NCBI RefSeq assembly: GCF_002904295.1
Contig: NZ_PPHG01000013.1
Span: 30,920-94,919 of the forward strand
Length of the DNA: 64,000 bases
Direction of reading: 5' to 3'
DNA from: Amycolatopsis sp. CA-128772
GTDB taxonomy: Bacteria; Actinomycetota; Actinomycetes; Mycobacteriales; Pseudonocardiaceae
Position numbers and translations under genes: made by a program. Under the pieces are notes generated by a model that saw only the letters and a list, made by a program, of their open reading frames with translations, ran no database searches and was not told where the DNA came from. Below are positions 8,609 through 19,406 of this stretch, in pieces (within the stretch, counting starts at the first letter, position 1; every line of letters begins with the position of its first letter).

Positions 8609-10669
8609 ATGTGTGTCGCTGTGCCCGCCCGAACCGATTTCCCCGGCGTCCTCGAACTCCTCACCCACGCGGTGGAGTCCGTGGGCGGTGCCGAACGCCC
8701 GGGCCAGGTCCAGATGGCCGACGCCGTCGGCCGCGCCATCCGCACCGGTGAGCACCTGGCCGTGCAGGCCGGCACCGGCACCGGCAAGTCCTTGGCCTAC
8801 CTCGTGCCCGCGATCCGCCACGCCGTCGAGAAGGAAGCCACGGTCGTGGTCTCCACGGCCACGATTGCGCTGCAGCGCCAGCTCGTCGACCGCGACCTCC
8901 CCCGCCTCGCGAAGGCCCTGAAGAAGCCGCTCGGCCGCGAACCGACCTTCGCGATCCTCAAGGGCCGCCGCAACTACATGTGCCTGCACCGGCTGGATTC
9001 CGGCGCGCCGGACGAGCCGGAGGACGCGCAGCTGTTCGACCCGTTCGCAGTGTCCCGGCTGGGCAAGGAGGTCACGCGGCTGCGGGAGTGGGCCTCCGAC
9101 ACCGAAACCGGCGACCGCGACGAGCTCGTCCCCGGCGTCACCGACCAGGCGTGGCGTCAGGTTTCCGTGACGGCGAAGGAATGTCTCGGCGCTTCGCGCT
9201 GTCCGATCGGCACGGACTGCTTCGCCGAGAAGGCCCGCGCCGAGGCCGGCCGCGCCGACGTCATCGTCACCAACCACGCGCTGCTGGCGATCGACGCGCT
9301 GCAGGGCTACCAGGTCCTGCCGGACCACGACGTGGTCATCATCGACGAGGCCCACGACCTGGTCGACCGGGTCACCTCGGTCGCCACCGGCGAGCTGACC
9401 AGCGCGATGTGCGCGGCCGCCGCGCGCCGCTGCGGCAAGCTCATCGACGCCGACGTCGCCGACGGCCTGCTGGAAGCGGGTGACGGGCTGGCCCTGATCG
9501 TCGACGACCTGCCCGCGGGCCGGCTGGACGAGCTGCCGCGGCCGCTGCAGGGCGCGATCCCGGCGGTCCGCGACGCCGCGCACCGGTGCATCACGGCGCT
9601 GGGGTCCGACCGCAAGGAGGACGTCGAGGGGGCCACCGCGCGCAAGCTGGCGCGGTCGCTGCTCGACGAGGTGCACGACACCGCGGTCCGGCTGCTGGAA
9701 GCGTTCGACGAGGACCAGGCGCACCAGCGCGACGTCGTCTGGCTCTCCGGCGACAAGTACTCGTCGAACCCGCGGCCGCCGGCGCTGAAGGTGGCGCCGC
9801 TGGGCGTCGCGGGCCTGCTGCGCGAGCGGGTGTTCAACCAGCACACGACGATCCTGACGTCGGCGACGCTGACCTTGGGCGGCACGTTCGACACGATGGC
9901 GCGCCAGTGGGGCCTCCCGCCGGGCGCGGCCCGCGTCGAGCAGGCGCCCGGCGCCGCGACGGAGAAGGAAGCGCCGTCGGACGACGCGGGCCCGAAGTGG
10001 ACCGGCCTGGACGTCGGCTCGCCGTTCGACCACCGGCGCAACGGCATCCTGTACCTGGCCAAGCACCTGCCGCCGCCGGGCCGTGACGGCCTGACGTCGT
10101 CCACAATGGACGAACTGGCCGAGCTGATCGAGGCCGCGGGCGGGCGCACGCTCGGCCTGTTCTCCTCGATGCGGGCGGCCAAGCAGGCCACCGAGGAGAT
10201 GCGCGGGCGGCTGGACTTCCCGATCCTGTGCCAGGGCGACGACGCGACGTCGCTGCTGGTCCAGAAGTTCTCCGAGGACGTCCGCACCTGCCTGTTCGGC
10301 ACGCTGAGCCTGTGGCAGGGCGTGGACGTGCCCGGCCCGTCGCTGCAGCTCGTGGTGGTCGACCGGATCCCGTTCCCGCGCCCGGACGACCCGGTGTCCT
10401 CGGCGCGCCAGCGCGCGGTGGAAGCTCGCGGCGGCAACGGGTTCCTCACCGTGGCGGCCACGCACGCGGCGCTGCTGCTGGCGCAGGGCACCGGGCGGCT
10501 GCACCGGGCGGTCACCGACCGCGGCGTGGTGGCGGTGCTGGATTCGCGCCTGGCGAACGCCCGCTACGGCGGTTTCCTGCGCGCGTCGCTGCCGCCGTTC
10601 TGGCCGACGATGGACCCGAAGGTGGTGCGGGAAGCGCTGCGCCGGCTGGACGCAGCCGCGCCCGCGTGA
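8609..10669 (+). CDS. dinG: DinG/XPD-like ATP-dependent DNA helicase
   Basis: A 686-residue superfamily 2 helicase. Walker A is GTGTGKS at residues 55-61, the DEAH box IIDEAHDL lies near residue 246, and a C-terminal helicase domain contains LFGTLSLWQGVDVPG. Four cysteines at about 125, 192, 198 and 204 (YMC, KECLG, SRC, TDC) match the iron-sulfur cluster of XPD/DinG helicases, which open structured DNA and R-loops. ATG 8609 is used; GTG 8621 in the same frame is an equally possible start. It stands alone between terminator-like sequences. Confidence 0.9.
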   Translation: MCVAVPARTDFPGVLELLTHAVESVGGAERPGQVQMADAVGRAIRTGEHLAVQAGTGTGKSLAYLVPAIRHAVEKEATVVVSTATIALQRQLVDRDLPRLAKALKKPLGREPTFAILKGRRNYMCLHRLDSGAPDEPEDAQLFDPFAVSRLGKEVTRLREWASDTETGDRDELVPGVTDQAWRQVSVTAKECLGASRCPIGTDCFAEKARAEAGRADVIVTNHALLAIDALQGYQVLPDHDVVIIDEAHDLVDRVTSVATGELTSAMCAAAARRCGKLIDADVADGLLEAGDGLALIVDDLPAGRLDELPRPLQGAIPAVRDAAHRCITALGSDRKEDVEGATARKLARSLLDEVHDTAVRLLEAFDEDQAHQRDVVWLSGDKYSSNPRPPALKVAPLGVAGLLRERVFNQHTTILTSATLTLGGTFDTMARQWGLPPGAARVEQAPGAATEKEAPSDDAGPKWTGLDVGSPFDHRRNGILYLAKHLPPPGRDGLTSSTMDELAELIEAAGGRTLGLFSSMRAAKQATEEMRGRLDFPILCQGDDATSLLVQKFSEDVRTCLFGTLSLWQGVDVPGPSLQLVVVDRIPFPRPDDPVSSARQRAVEARGGNGFLTVAATHAALLLAQGTGRLHRAVTDRGVVAVLDSRLANARYGGFLRASLPPFWPTMDPKVVREALRRLDAAAPA

Positions 10670-10727
10670 CGCGGTCCACAGCCGCGCCCGGTACGGTGAA
10701 GCCACCGAAGCAACAAGGGAGCACCGG

Positions 10728-11069
10728 TTGACCCAGGATTCGTCCAGCGCCCAGTCCCGGACCGTCAGCGTCGACGACACCGGCGTCCGGCGGCGGCTCG
10801 CGGACGGCAGCGAAGAGGCTGTCACGTGGGCCGGCCTGTCGTCGGTGATGGTGCGGGTCATCCCCGACGGCCCGTGGAACGAAGACGTGTTCTTCATGCT
10901 GGTGGGCACCGACGGCAAGGGCACCGCGGTCCCGAGCGGCGACCCGGCGGCCGACGCCCTGATCGAGCGCCTGCAGGCGTTGCCGGGCTTCGACAACGAG
11001 AAGTTCATCGAAGCCATGACGACGGACGCGGACCAGGCTTACGTCGTCTGGGAATCCGCGCAGAACTGA
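10728..11069 (+). CDS. Conserved hypothetical protein
   Basis: A 113-residue soluble protein starting at TTG 10728, with AAGGGAG just upstream as RBS. It contains RTVSVDDTGVRRRLADG and a repeated acidic pattern ending in QAYVVWES. No signal peptide or membrane segment is seen. Proteins of this length and layout occur in other actinobacteria without assigned function. It follows the helicase gene by 58 bp and may be co-transcribed with it. Confidence 0.65.
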   Translation: MTQDSSSAQSRTVSVDDTGVRRRLADGSEEAVTWAGLSSVMVRVIPDGPWNEDVFFMLVGTDGKGTAVPSGDPAADALIERLQALPGFDNEKFIEAMTTDADQAYVVWESAQN

Positions 11070-11122
11070 AGTGCGCTGCCCGGTCGGCGGCGAAGAGAGC
11101 CTGAGCCCGGTCGCACCGGACC

Positions 11123-11524
11123 CTAACCCGGAAACTTCTCCGTCACCGGGATCCCCTTCTTGAGCGTCCGGCTCACCGTGCAGAGCCGGTCGATCGCCCG
11201 GTCCACGGCGCCGGCCAGCGCGTCCCGCTGATCCGCCGTCAAAGTCGACACGTCGACATCGAACGCGACGTGCACGGCGTCCAGCTCCGAAGCCCCTTCA
11301 CGCCGGTCGGCCTTAACTGCGACCCGGAACTTCGCGTCTTCGCCGATTCGCCGCGTGATCAGCTCCTCCGCCGTCACCGCGCTGCAGCCCGCGGCCGCGA
11401 TCTGCAGCAGCTCGGCGGGCGAGAAGGCCCCTTCGGCGCCCTTGCGGCCCAACCGGACCTCCGCGCCACGCTCGTTGCGCCCGACGAACGTGTGCTCGCC
11501 CGTGCGTTCCACTTCCAGTGCCAT
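11123..11524 (-). CDS. OsmC/Ohr family protein
   Basis: A 133-residue protein of the OsmC/Ohr hydroperoxide-reductase fold. The two redox cysteines of the family are in AAAGCSAVTAEEL (near residue 49) and DRLCTVSRTLKKG (near 115). FSPAELLQIAAAGC is the family signature. MALEVERTG at 11524 is used as the start because a GGAG stands before it and it avoids a long overlap with the upstream gene. It follows the PTH2-like gene in the same direction. Confidence 0.85.
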   Translation of the reverse strand: MALEVERTGEHTFVGRNERGAEVRLGRKGAEGAFSPAELLQIAAAGCSAVTAEELITRRIGEDAKFRVAVKADRREGASELDAVHVAFDVDVSTLTADQRDALAGAVDRAIDRLCTVSRTLKKGIPVTEKFPG

Positions 11525-11540
11525 GCCCGCTCCAACCGGG

Positions 11541-13579
<2,039 letters not shown>

Positions 13580-13611
13580 TCAGTCTGCCGGTCCGGGGTC
13601 GAACATAAGTA

Positions 13612-13650
13612 GAGCGCGTGCCCGGCTTCACATAAGCCGGGCACGCGCTC
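13612..13650 (-). terminator. Strong terminator after ctaD
   Basis: A perfect 17-bp stem, GAGCGCGTGCCCGGCTT with its complement, and a CACAT loop lie 17 bp beyond the ctaD stop. It separates ctaD from serB, which is transcribed in the same direction. Confidence 0.85.
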
Positions 13651-13666
13651 ACTCGTTCAGGTGGTA

Positions 13667-15454
13667 CTACTTGTCGCCCTGCTCGCTCGCGTTGTCCTGG
13701 GAGTGGTCTCCCGGGATGACCGCTTCGGTGAGCAGCTGCGACGGCGCCGCGTGGCTGTTGACCTTCTGCTTCCCGAAGAAGCCGATCTCGCCTTCGGAGT
13801 GGATGCGCTCGATCATGTGCGGGTAGTGCAGCTCGAACGCGGGCCGCTCGGAGCGGATCCGGGGCAGCTCGGTGAAGTTGTGCCGCGGCGGCGGGCAGGA
13901 GGTCGCCCACTCGAGCGAGTTGCCGTAGCCCCACGGGTCGTCCACCGTGACGATCTCGCCGTACCGGTAGCTCTTGAAGACGTTCCAGATGAACGGCAGC
14001 GTCGAGGCACCGAGGATGTACGCGCCGATCGTGGAGATCGTGTTCAGCGTGGTGAAGCCGTCACTGGTCAGGTAGTCCGCGTACCGGCGCGGCATGCCCT
14101 CGGCACCCAGCCAGTGCTGGACGAGGAACGTGCCGTGGAAGCCGATGAACGTGGTCCAGAAGTGCCACTTGCCGAGCTTCTCGTCCATCATCCGGCCGGT
14201 GATCTTCGGGAACCAGAAGTAGATGCCGGCGAAGGTGGCGAACACGATCGTGCCGTAGAGCACGTAGTGGAAGTGCGCGACGACGAAGTAGCTGTCCGAC
14301 ACGTGGAAGTCGATCGCCGGCGCGGCCAGCAGGATGCCGGTCAGGCCGCCGAAGAGGAACGTGACGATGAAGCCCATCGAGAAGATCATCGGCGTTTCGA
14401 AGGACAGCTGGCCCTTCCACATCGTGCCGATCCAGTTGAAGAACTTGATGCCGGTCGGGACGGCGATCAGGAACGTCATGAAGGAGAAGAACGGCAGCAG
14501 CACGGCGCCGGTGGCGTACATGTGGTGCGCCCACACCGCGACCGACAGGGCCGCGATGGCCAGCGTCGCCCAGACCAGGCTCTTGTAGCCGAAGAGCGGT
14601 TTCCGGCTGAACACCGGGAAGATCTCCGACACGATCCCGAAGAACGGTAGCGCGACGATGTAGACCTCTGGATGGCCGAAGAACCAGAAGAGGTGCTGCC
14701 AGAGGATCACGCCGCCGTTTTCGGGGTCGAACACGTGCGCCCCGAGGTGCCGGTCCGCCAGCAGGCCCATCAGGGCCGCGGTCAGGATCGGGAAGGCGAG
14801 CAGGACCAGGATGCTGGTGACCAGGATGTTCCAGGTGAAGATCGGCATCCGGTACATCGTCATGCCCGGCGCGCGCAGGCAGACCACGGTGGTGATCATG
14901 TTGACCGCGCCGAGGATGGTGCCGAGACCACCGATCACCAGGCCGGAGATCCAGAGGTCCGCGCCGACGCCCGGCGAGTGGATGGCGTCCGACAGCGGGG
15001 TGTAGGCGAACCAGCCGAAGTCGGCGGCGCCACCCGGGGTCAGGAAGCCGGACATCACGATCAGGCCGCCGAAGAGGTACAGCCAGTACGAGAACGCGTT
15101 CAGCCGCGGGAAGGCGACGTCCGGCGAGCCGATCTGCAGCGGCAGCACGAAGTTCGCGAAGCCGAAGAGGATCGGGGTCGCGTACAGCAGCAGCATCACG
15201 GTGCCGTGCATGGTGAACAGCTGGTTGTACTGCTCCTGCGACAGGAACTGCTGCCCGGGCCGCGCCAGCTCGGTGCGGATCAGCATGGCCATCGCGCCGC
15301 CCGCCATGAAGAAGGCGAACGACGTGACCAGGTACATGATCCCGATCTGCTTGTGGTCCGTCGTGCGGAACAACCGCAGCAGGTACGAACCCTTAACCGA
15401 CTCGCGCGCGGGGTACGGGCGCGTGGCGATCGGCTTGGGGGCTACGGCCGTCAC
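13667..15454 (-). CDS. ctaD: Cytochrome c oxidase subunit I
   Basis: A 595-residue haem-copper oxidase subunit of the aa3 terminal oxidase with about twelve membrane segments. Visible motifs include [24 protein letters not shown] (high-spin haem/CuB ligand helix with His-Pro-Glu-Val-Tyr), WAHHMYATG and [13 protein letters not shown] 15454 is chosen because GGAGG lies 9 bp before it. The other oxidase subunits are not in the window, as in mycobacteria where ctaD is separate. It is next to serB, which matches mycobacterial order. Confidence 0.96.
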   Translation of the reverse strand: MTAVAPKPIATRPYPARESVKGSYLLRLFRTTDHKQIGIMYLVTSFAFFMAGGAMAMLIRTELARPGQQFLSQEQYNQLFTMHGTVMLLLYATPILFGFANFVLPLQIGSPDVAFPRLNAFSYWLYLFGGLIVMSGFLTPGGAADFGWFAYTPLSDAIHSPGVGADLWISGLVIGGLGTILGAVNMITTVVCLRAPGMTMYRMPIFTWNILVTSILVLLAFPILTAALMGLLADRHLGAHVFDPENGGVILWQHLFWFFGHPEVYIVALPFFGIVSEIFPVFSRKPLFGYKSLVWATLAIAALSVAVWAHHMYATGAVLLPFFSFMTFLIAVPTGIKFFNWIGTMWKGQLSFETPMIFSMGFIVTFLFGGLTGILLAAPAIDFHVSDSYFVVAHFHYVLYGTIVFATFAGIYFWFPKITGRMMDEKLGKWHFWTTFIGFHGTFLVQHWLGAEGMPRRYADYLTSDGFTTLNTISTIGAYILGASTLPFIWNVFKSYRYGEIVTVDDPWGYGNSLEWATSCPPPRHNFTELPRIRSERPAFELHYPHMIERIHSEGEIGFFGKQKVNSHAAPSQLLTEAVIPGDHSQDNASEQGDK

Positions 15455-15588
15455 TCCTGCCTCCAACACTGAAACCTTGTGGTGGTCATCGTCGCGCCAC
15501 CGAGTCGGGCGAGACCCGATCCGACGGCTTGAGGGGATCGTAGCCCTCGCTACCGACAGTCGCGCGCACCGGCTGGCAAGATCGGGGC

Positions 15589-16404
15589 GTGGCCGACGAC
15601 TACACCCGCGCGGCGGTCCGCGCGGCCCGCGCCGTGACCACCTGGTTGGGCCTGCCCGGCCACGAGCCCGAGGTGCTCCACGAGCGGTCGAACGTGCTGG
15701 TGAGACTGGGTTCGCTGGTCGCCAGGGTGCCCGCGACGACCCGCCTGCTCCGGCCGGAACCGGCACCCTGGCTCGCCCGCGACGTCGCCCTCTCGCGGTT
15801 CCTCACCGACCGTGGTGTGCTCGTCGTCTCACCCACCACCGATCCCCCGGCCGGGCCGCATTTCGCGGACGGCCTGCCGGTCACGCTCTGGCACCACACC
15901 CCGCACGACCCGGCCCACCGGTACGCCCCGGACGTCGTCGCGCGCTCGCTCGCCGAGGTGCACGCGGCCCTGCGCGAGTACCCGGGCGAACTGCCCCGCC
16001 GGGGGCCGCTGGCCGAGCTGGAGGGACTCTTCGGCCGGTTCGGGCTCGACCCGCGCCTGCGCGCGGAAGCCGCCCGGCTCGAAGCCGCGTTGCCGGACGG
16101 CCCGGACCAGCCGCTGCACGGCGACGCCCACCCCGGCAACCTCATCGCGACCGCGGCCGGGCCGTGCTGGCTGGACTTCGAGGACACCTGGCGCGGGCCG
16201 CTCGCCTGGGACCTCGGCATCCTGGCCCGGCAGGGCGGCCCGGAGTACCTGGCCGCCTACCCCGGCTCCGTGTCCGAGGAAGCCCTTCGCGCGTACACGC
16301 GGTTGCGGGAACTCTTCGCCGTCGCCTGGCGGTTCGTGATCGCCCAACGGTTCCCGCACCGGCTCCCCGAAGCCGAATCCGCGCTCGCCGCCTACTTCTC
16401 GTGA
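15589..16404 (+). CDS. Aminoglycoside phosphotransferase-fold kinase
   Basis: A 271-residue protein of the APH/choline-kinase fold. The catalytic loop is [12 protein letters not shown] and the metal-binding Asp lies in [17 protein letters not shown]. The N-lobe is compact. Substrate is not predictable: the family includes antibiotic, homoserine and sugar kinases. GTG 15589 starts the gene 134 bp from the divergent ctaD. Its last 13 bp overlap the facing hydrolase gene. Confidence 0.8.
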   Translation: MADDYTRAAVRAARAVTTWLGLPGHEPEVLHERSNVLVRLGSLVARVPATTRLLRPEPAPWLARDVALSRFLTDRGVLVVSPTTDPPAGPHFADGLPVTLWHHTPHDPAHRYAPDVVARSLAEVHAALREYPGELPRRGPLAELEGLFGRFGLDPRLRAEAARLEAALPDGPDQPLHGDAHPGNLIATAAGPCWLDFEDTWRGPLAWDLGILARQGGPEYLAAYPGSVSEEALRAYTRLRELFAVAWRFVIAQRFPHRLPEAESALAAYFS

Positions 16405-17162
16405 GTCGCCGGGTACCAGGACAGGATCGCCTCGACCACGCCCGCGGGGTCTTCGAGCGGGGTCAGGTGCCCGGCGTCCGGCAGCACGACGAGCGTCGCG
16501 CCGTCCACGGCTTCGGTCATCGCGCTCGCCGCGGCCACCGGGGTGATCGGGTCTTCTTCGCCGACGATGACCAGCGCCGGGATTTCCGACGCCCGCAGCA
16601 GGTCGAGCGAGTCAGGCCGGGTCCGCAGCGCCAGCGCCGTCCAGGAGATGCCGGCGGGCGGCTGGGATTCGATCATCTCGCGGACCGTCTCGACGAGCTC
16701 GGGCCGCTGTTCCCGGGTCGACGCGGCCAGCAGGGTGGGCAGGTTCGCCTCGGCCAGCCAGGTCTTGGTGCCTTCGTGCTCGACGCGCGCCGCGACGTCC
16801 AGCCGGGTCTGCGCGGCCTCGGGCGTGTCGGGGGCGGCCTTGGTGTCGATGAGCACGAGCCCGCCGACCCGGTCCGGCGCGAGCCGCAGCACGGCCATGG
16901 CGAGGTAGCCGCCCATCGAGCAGCCGCCGAGCACGACGCGGTCGAGGTCCAGCCGGTCGAGCAGGGCGACGACGTCCCGCGCGGCGTCTTCGAGACTCGG
17001 TTCGCGATCGGTCTCCGGCAGCGGCGAGCGGCCGAGGCCGCGCTGGTCCGGGGTGATCACCCGAAGGTGTGAAGCGAGGGGCGCGCGCACCGCGTTCCAC
17101 ATGCGGGAATCCAGGGGGAAGGCGTGGAGGAGGACCAGCGGGAGTTCGGTCATGCGCGTCAT
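16392..17162 (-). CDS. Alpha/beta hydrolase
   Basis: A 256-residue alpha/beta hydrolase with LLHAFPLDSRMW (oxyanion region), the nucleophile elbow GGCSMGGYLA (Ser in GCSMGG), an acid near VGEEDPITP, and the catalytic His in DAGHLTPLEDP. It resembles the 3-oxoadipate enol-lactonase/PcaD-like branch. The substrate is unknown. ATG 17162 is favoured because GAGGGGG precedes it; ATG 17153 is possible. Confidence 0.82.
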   Translation of the reverse strand: MTRMTELPLVLLHAFPLDSRMWNAVRAPLASHLRVITPDQRGLGRSPLPETDREPSLEDAARDVVALLDRLDLDRVVLGGCSMGGYLAMAVLRLAPDRVGGLVLIDTKAAPDTPEAAQTRLDVAARVEHEGTKTWLAEANLPTLLAASTREQRPELVETVREMIESQPPAGISWTALALRTRPDSLDLLRASEIPALVIVGEEDPITPVAAASAMTEAVDGATLVVLPDAGHLTPLEDPAGVVEAILSWYPATHEK

Positions 17163-17193
17163 TTTGTCGGACCCCCTCGCTAGCTTCGCCGAT

Positions 17194-17691
17194 GTGTTCA
17201 CCGACATCGAAACCGACCGGCTGCTGCTGCGTCCGCTCCACGAGGCGGACCGGCAGGCGATGGTCGACATCCACACCGACCCGCGCACCAACCGCTTCCA
17301 CCCCGACCCGCCCGACGTCCCGCGCGCGTCGGCGATGTTCTCGGAGTGGCTGGCGCACTGGGCCGAGCACGGCTTCGGCTACCCCGCGGTCCTGGAACGC
17401 GGCGGCACCGAGGTGCTCGGCATGTGCGGCGTGCGGCTGCGGGAGTTCCAGGGCGGGAAGGTGCTCAACCTGGGCTACCGGTTCCGGCCGTCGGCCTGGG
17501 GCAAGGGGTACGCGGTCGAGGCCGGGCAGGCGGTCCTCGGGTGGTGTGCCCGCGAGCTGCCGTCGGTACCGGTGCTGGCGAGCGTGAGCATCGCGAACAA
17601 GCCGTCGCTGAGGGTGGCGGAGCGGCTCGGTTTCACGGAGTACACGGAGGAGATGTACGACGGCGCGATGTCGCGCCACTACCGGCGCTGA
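17194..17691 (+). CDS. GNAT family N-acetyltransferase (RimJ-like)
   Basis: A 165-residue acetyltransferase with the RimJ-type start ETDRLLLRPLHEADRQ and the acetyl-CoA loop region RPSAWGKGYAVEAG. The C-terminus has NKPSLRVAERLGF, the typical last helix and strand. GTG 17194 gives the normal N-terminus; ATG 17152 with a GGGAG before it would add 14 residues and overlap the divergent hydrolase start. The acceptor may be a protein N-terminus, an amine or a small molecule. Confidence 0.82.
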   Translation: MFTDIETDRLLLRPLHEADRQAMVDIHTDPRTNRFHPDPPDVPRASAMFSEWLAHWAEHGFGYPAVLERGGTEVLGMCGVRLREFQGGKVLNLGYRFRPSAWGKGYAVEAGQAVLGWCARELPSVPVLASVSIANKPSLRVAERLGFTEYTEEMYDGAMSRHYRR

Positions 17692-17725
17692 GCCGGCCGG
17701 CTGTTTGACAACTCCAGAGCGAACC

Positions 17726-18034
17726 TCACCAGCGGCGGTGCGGCCGCCGCCGGGCCCGCGCTTCCCAGCAGGCCCGGTGCCAGTGCCGCCGGTCGGCGAC
17801 CGAGCCGGTCTCGTCGGCGGGCCAGACGACCAGGTGCGGCGTCCCGGGGCGGATCTCGTGGTCACAGCCGGGGCAGCGGTAGAACTTGGTCGCCTGGGCC
17901 CCGGGCACGGTCCGCACGAGCCAGTCCCCGTCGGTGCCGGACTCGGCCCGCGCCCACCCGGTGGCGGCCCCGAGGTCCCGCTCGGGCGGCGGCCCACCGT
18001 CCGCGCGGCGGCCGGGACGGTTGCGTCGTGGCAC
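17726..18034 (-). CDS. Conserved actinobacterial zinc-binding-type protein
   Basis: A 102-residue basic protein from GTG 18034. It contains a CPGC pair (YRCPGCDHEIRPGTPH) followed by RHWHRACW, a likely zinc site of the treble-clef/HNH kind. The arginine-rich tail (RARRRPHRRW) suggests nucleic-acid contact. Similar small proteins are common in Streptomyces and relatives, often labelled ATP/GTP-binding without evidence. No function is proposed. Confidence 0.7.
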   Translation of the reverse strand: MPRRNRPGRRADGGPPPERDLGAATGWARAESGTDGDWLVRTVPGAQATKFYRCPGCDHEIRPGTPHLVVWPADETGSVADRRHWHRACWEARARRRPHRRW

Positions 18035-18092
18035 ACCCAGACGGTAACCGCCCCCCACCCAACGCCCCCTCAGGTCCCCGACCCGACCCTCC

Positions 18093-18197
18093 AGGCACGC
18101 GAGTCGACCTGCCAATCACGCGAGTCGATCCTCAAATCACGCATGATGACCCGCCAATCACACGTGATGCCCGCCCGATCACGGGTGATGCCCCGGA
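18093..18197. repeat. Five-unit 21-bp tandem repeat
   Basis: Five consecutive 21-bp units start at 18093, 18114, 18135, 18156 and 18177. The shared core is ATCACGCGAGTCGAT in units 1-2, drifting to ATCACACGTGATG in units 3-5, where it becomes a dyad ATCAC-N2-GTGAT. The array fills the gap between two minus-strand genes. It has a two-helical-turn period. Confidence 0.75.
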
Positions 18198-18201
18198 GGG
18201 C

Positions 18202-19302
18202 TCAGGCCGCGCGGTCCGCCACCCGCTCCCCGGACCGCAGCCGGCCCAGGATCTCGTCGTGGCCGAGGCCGTCCCACCCGAGCCGGCGCAGGGTCCGGCC
18301 CGTCCGGCGGAAGTCCTCGCCGCCGAGGACGGACATGATCGTGATCGCCGCGTCCACCACCGGCGTGGCGACCCCGGCACACCGCGCCAGCGCCTGCAAC
18401 GGCACCAGCGTCGAACGGATGTCCTCGCTGAGGAACCGGTGGTCGAGGCTGGTCGGCGCGGCGATCGTCCGGTACGGCTCCACCGTCCGCAACGCGTCGA
18501 GCAGCGTCGTGGCCGGGCAGCCGTAGTACCGGTCGAGCACCTCCGTCATGGGCAGCAGCCGGGCACCGTACGCGTCGGCGACGGCGGCGAACTCGGCCTC
18601 GGTGCGCTCCAGCAGGGCGATCGTCCGCGGCGATACGCCTTCGACGTAGAAGAGCAGCGCCTCCGCCCGGTCGATGGTGCCCAGGTTGGCGAGCGCGATC
18701 GGCACGTGCGCGACCGCGCCGAAGTCGTGCAAGCCGCGTTCGACCGGGTTGCGGGCGACCTCCAGCATCGGGAACCACTCCCGCAGCAGCCCGGCGTGCC
18801 GGGCGACGGCGGCGGCGGTACTGCCGGAGATCAGGTTCCAGCCCTTCACGCCCAGCACCGTGACACCGCCGGTCCCGGCCGGCCGCGCGGCGAACAACGC
18901 GTCGGTCTCCACGACGTCGACGTCCGGTGCCCCGGCGGCGGCCAGCGCGTGCGCGAACTCGACACTCCCGCAGAGCTTGCTGGAGAACAGCACCACCACC
19001 TGCCCCGGACGCAGGTGCGGGGCGAGCCGGGCGGCGACCTCCGGGTAGGCGGTCGTCACGGTGGCCACCAGGACGACGGCCCGCCGCGCCAGCCCGGCCG
19101 GGTCGGCGGTCACCTCCCGGAGCCGGAAGCGCCCGTCGAGCACCCCGTGCGCGGCGATCTCCCGGCGGCGCGCGATCTCCCCCACCGCCTCGAGGTCCCG
19201 CGTGTACAGGTGCACGGGCAGCTCCCGCGCGGCGAGGTAGGCCGCCACGGCCCGGCCCTCGCCACCCGCCCCGACGACCCCGATCCCGTCCAGCACGCTC
19301 AT
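18202..19302 (-). CDS. Octopine/nopaline dehydrogenase family protein
   Basis: A 366-residue NAD(P)-dependent enzyme. The N-terminal Rossmann motif is VVGAGGEG (residues 9-16) and the C-terminal opine dehydrogenase domain contains DHRFLSEDI, the site carrying the catalytic His-Asp region of the family. Such enzymes join an amino acid and a keto-acid reductively. No nicotianamine-like synthase or metal transporter is adjacent, so an opine metallophore is not supported. It lies alone downstream of the phosphodiesterase gene. Confidence 0.82.
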   Translation of the reverse strand: MSVLDGIGVVGAGGEGRAVAAYLAARELPVHLYTRDLEAVGEIARRREIAAHGVLDGRFRLREVTADPAGLARRAVVLVATVTTAYPEVAARLAPHLRPGQVVVLFSSKLCGSVEFAHALAAAGAPDVDVVETDALFAARPAGTGGVTVLGVKGWNLISGSTAAAVARHAGLLREWFPMLEVARNPVERGLHDFGAVAHVPIALANLGTIDRAEALLFYVEGVSPRTIALLERTEAEFAAVADAYGARLLPMTEVLDRYYGCPATTLLDALRTVEPYRTIAAPTSLDHRFLSEDIRSTLVPLQALARCAGVATPVVDAAITIMSVLGGEDFRRTGRTLRRLGWDGLGHDEILGRLRSGERVADRAA

Positions 19303-19406
19303 TCCGCCCCACTCCCGTCAGTCCCGTCAGTCCGGTACGCAGTGGACGAGTCGGCACCGGGACGGCGAAAGTTCCCGCCGGAGCACGTTCCCGGAAACCG
19401 GGCGGG

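Noticed and set aside
15589..16404. Antibiotic resistance kinase
   Set aside because: The fold is shared with many metabolic kinases and nothing points to an aminoglycoside substrate.
18202..19302. Staphylopine-type metallophore cluster
   Set aside because: No nicotianamine-like synthase or metal transporter adjoins the opine dehydrogenase.
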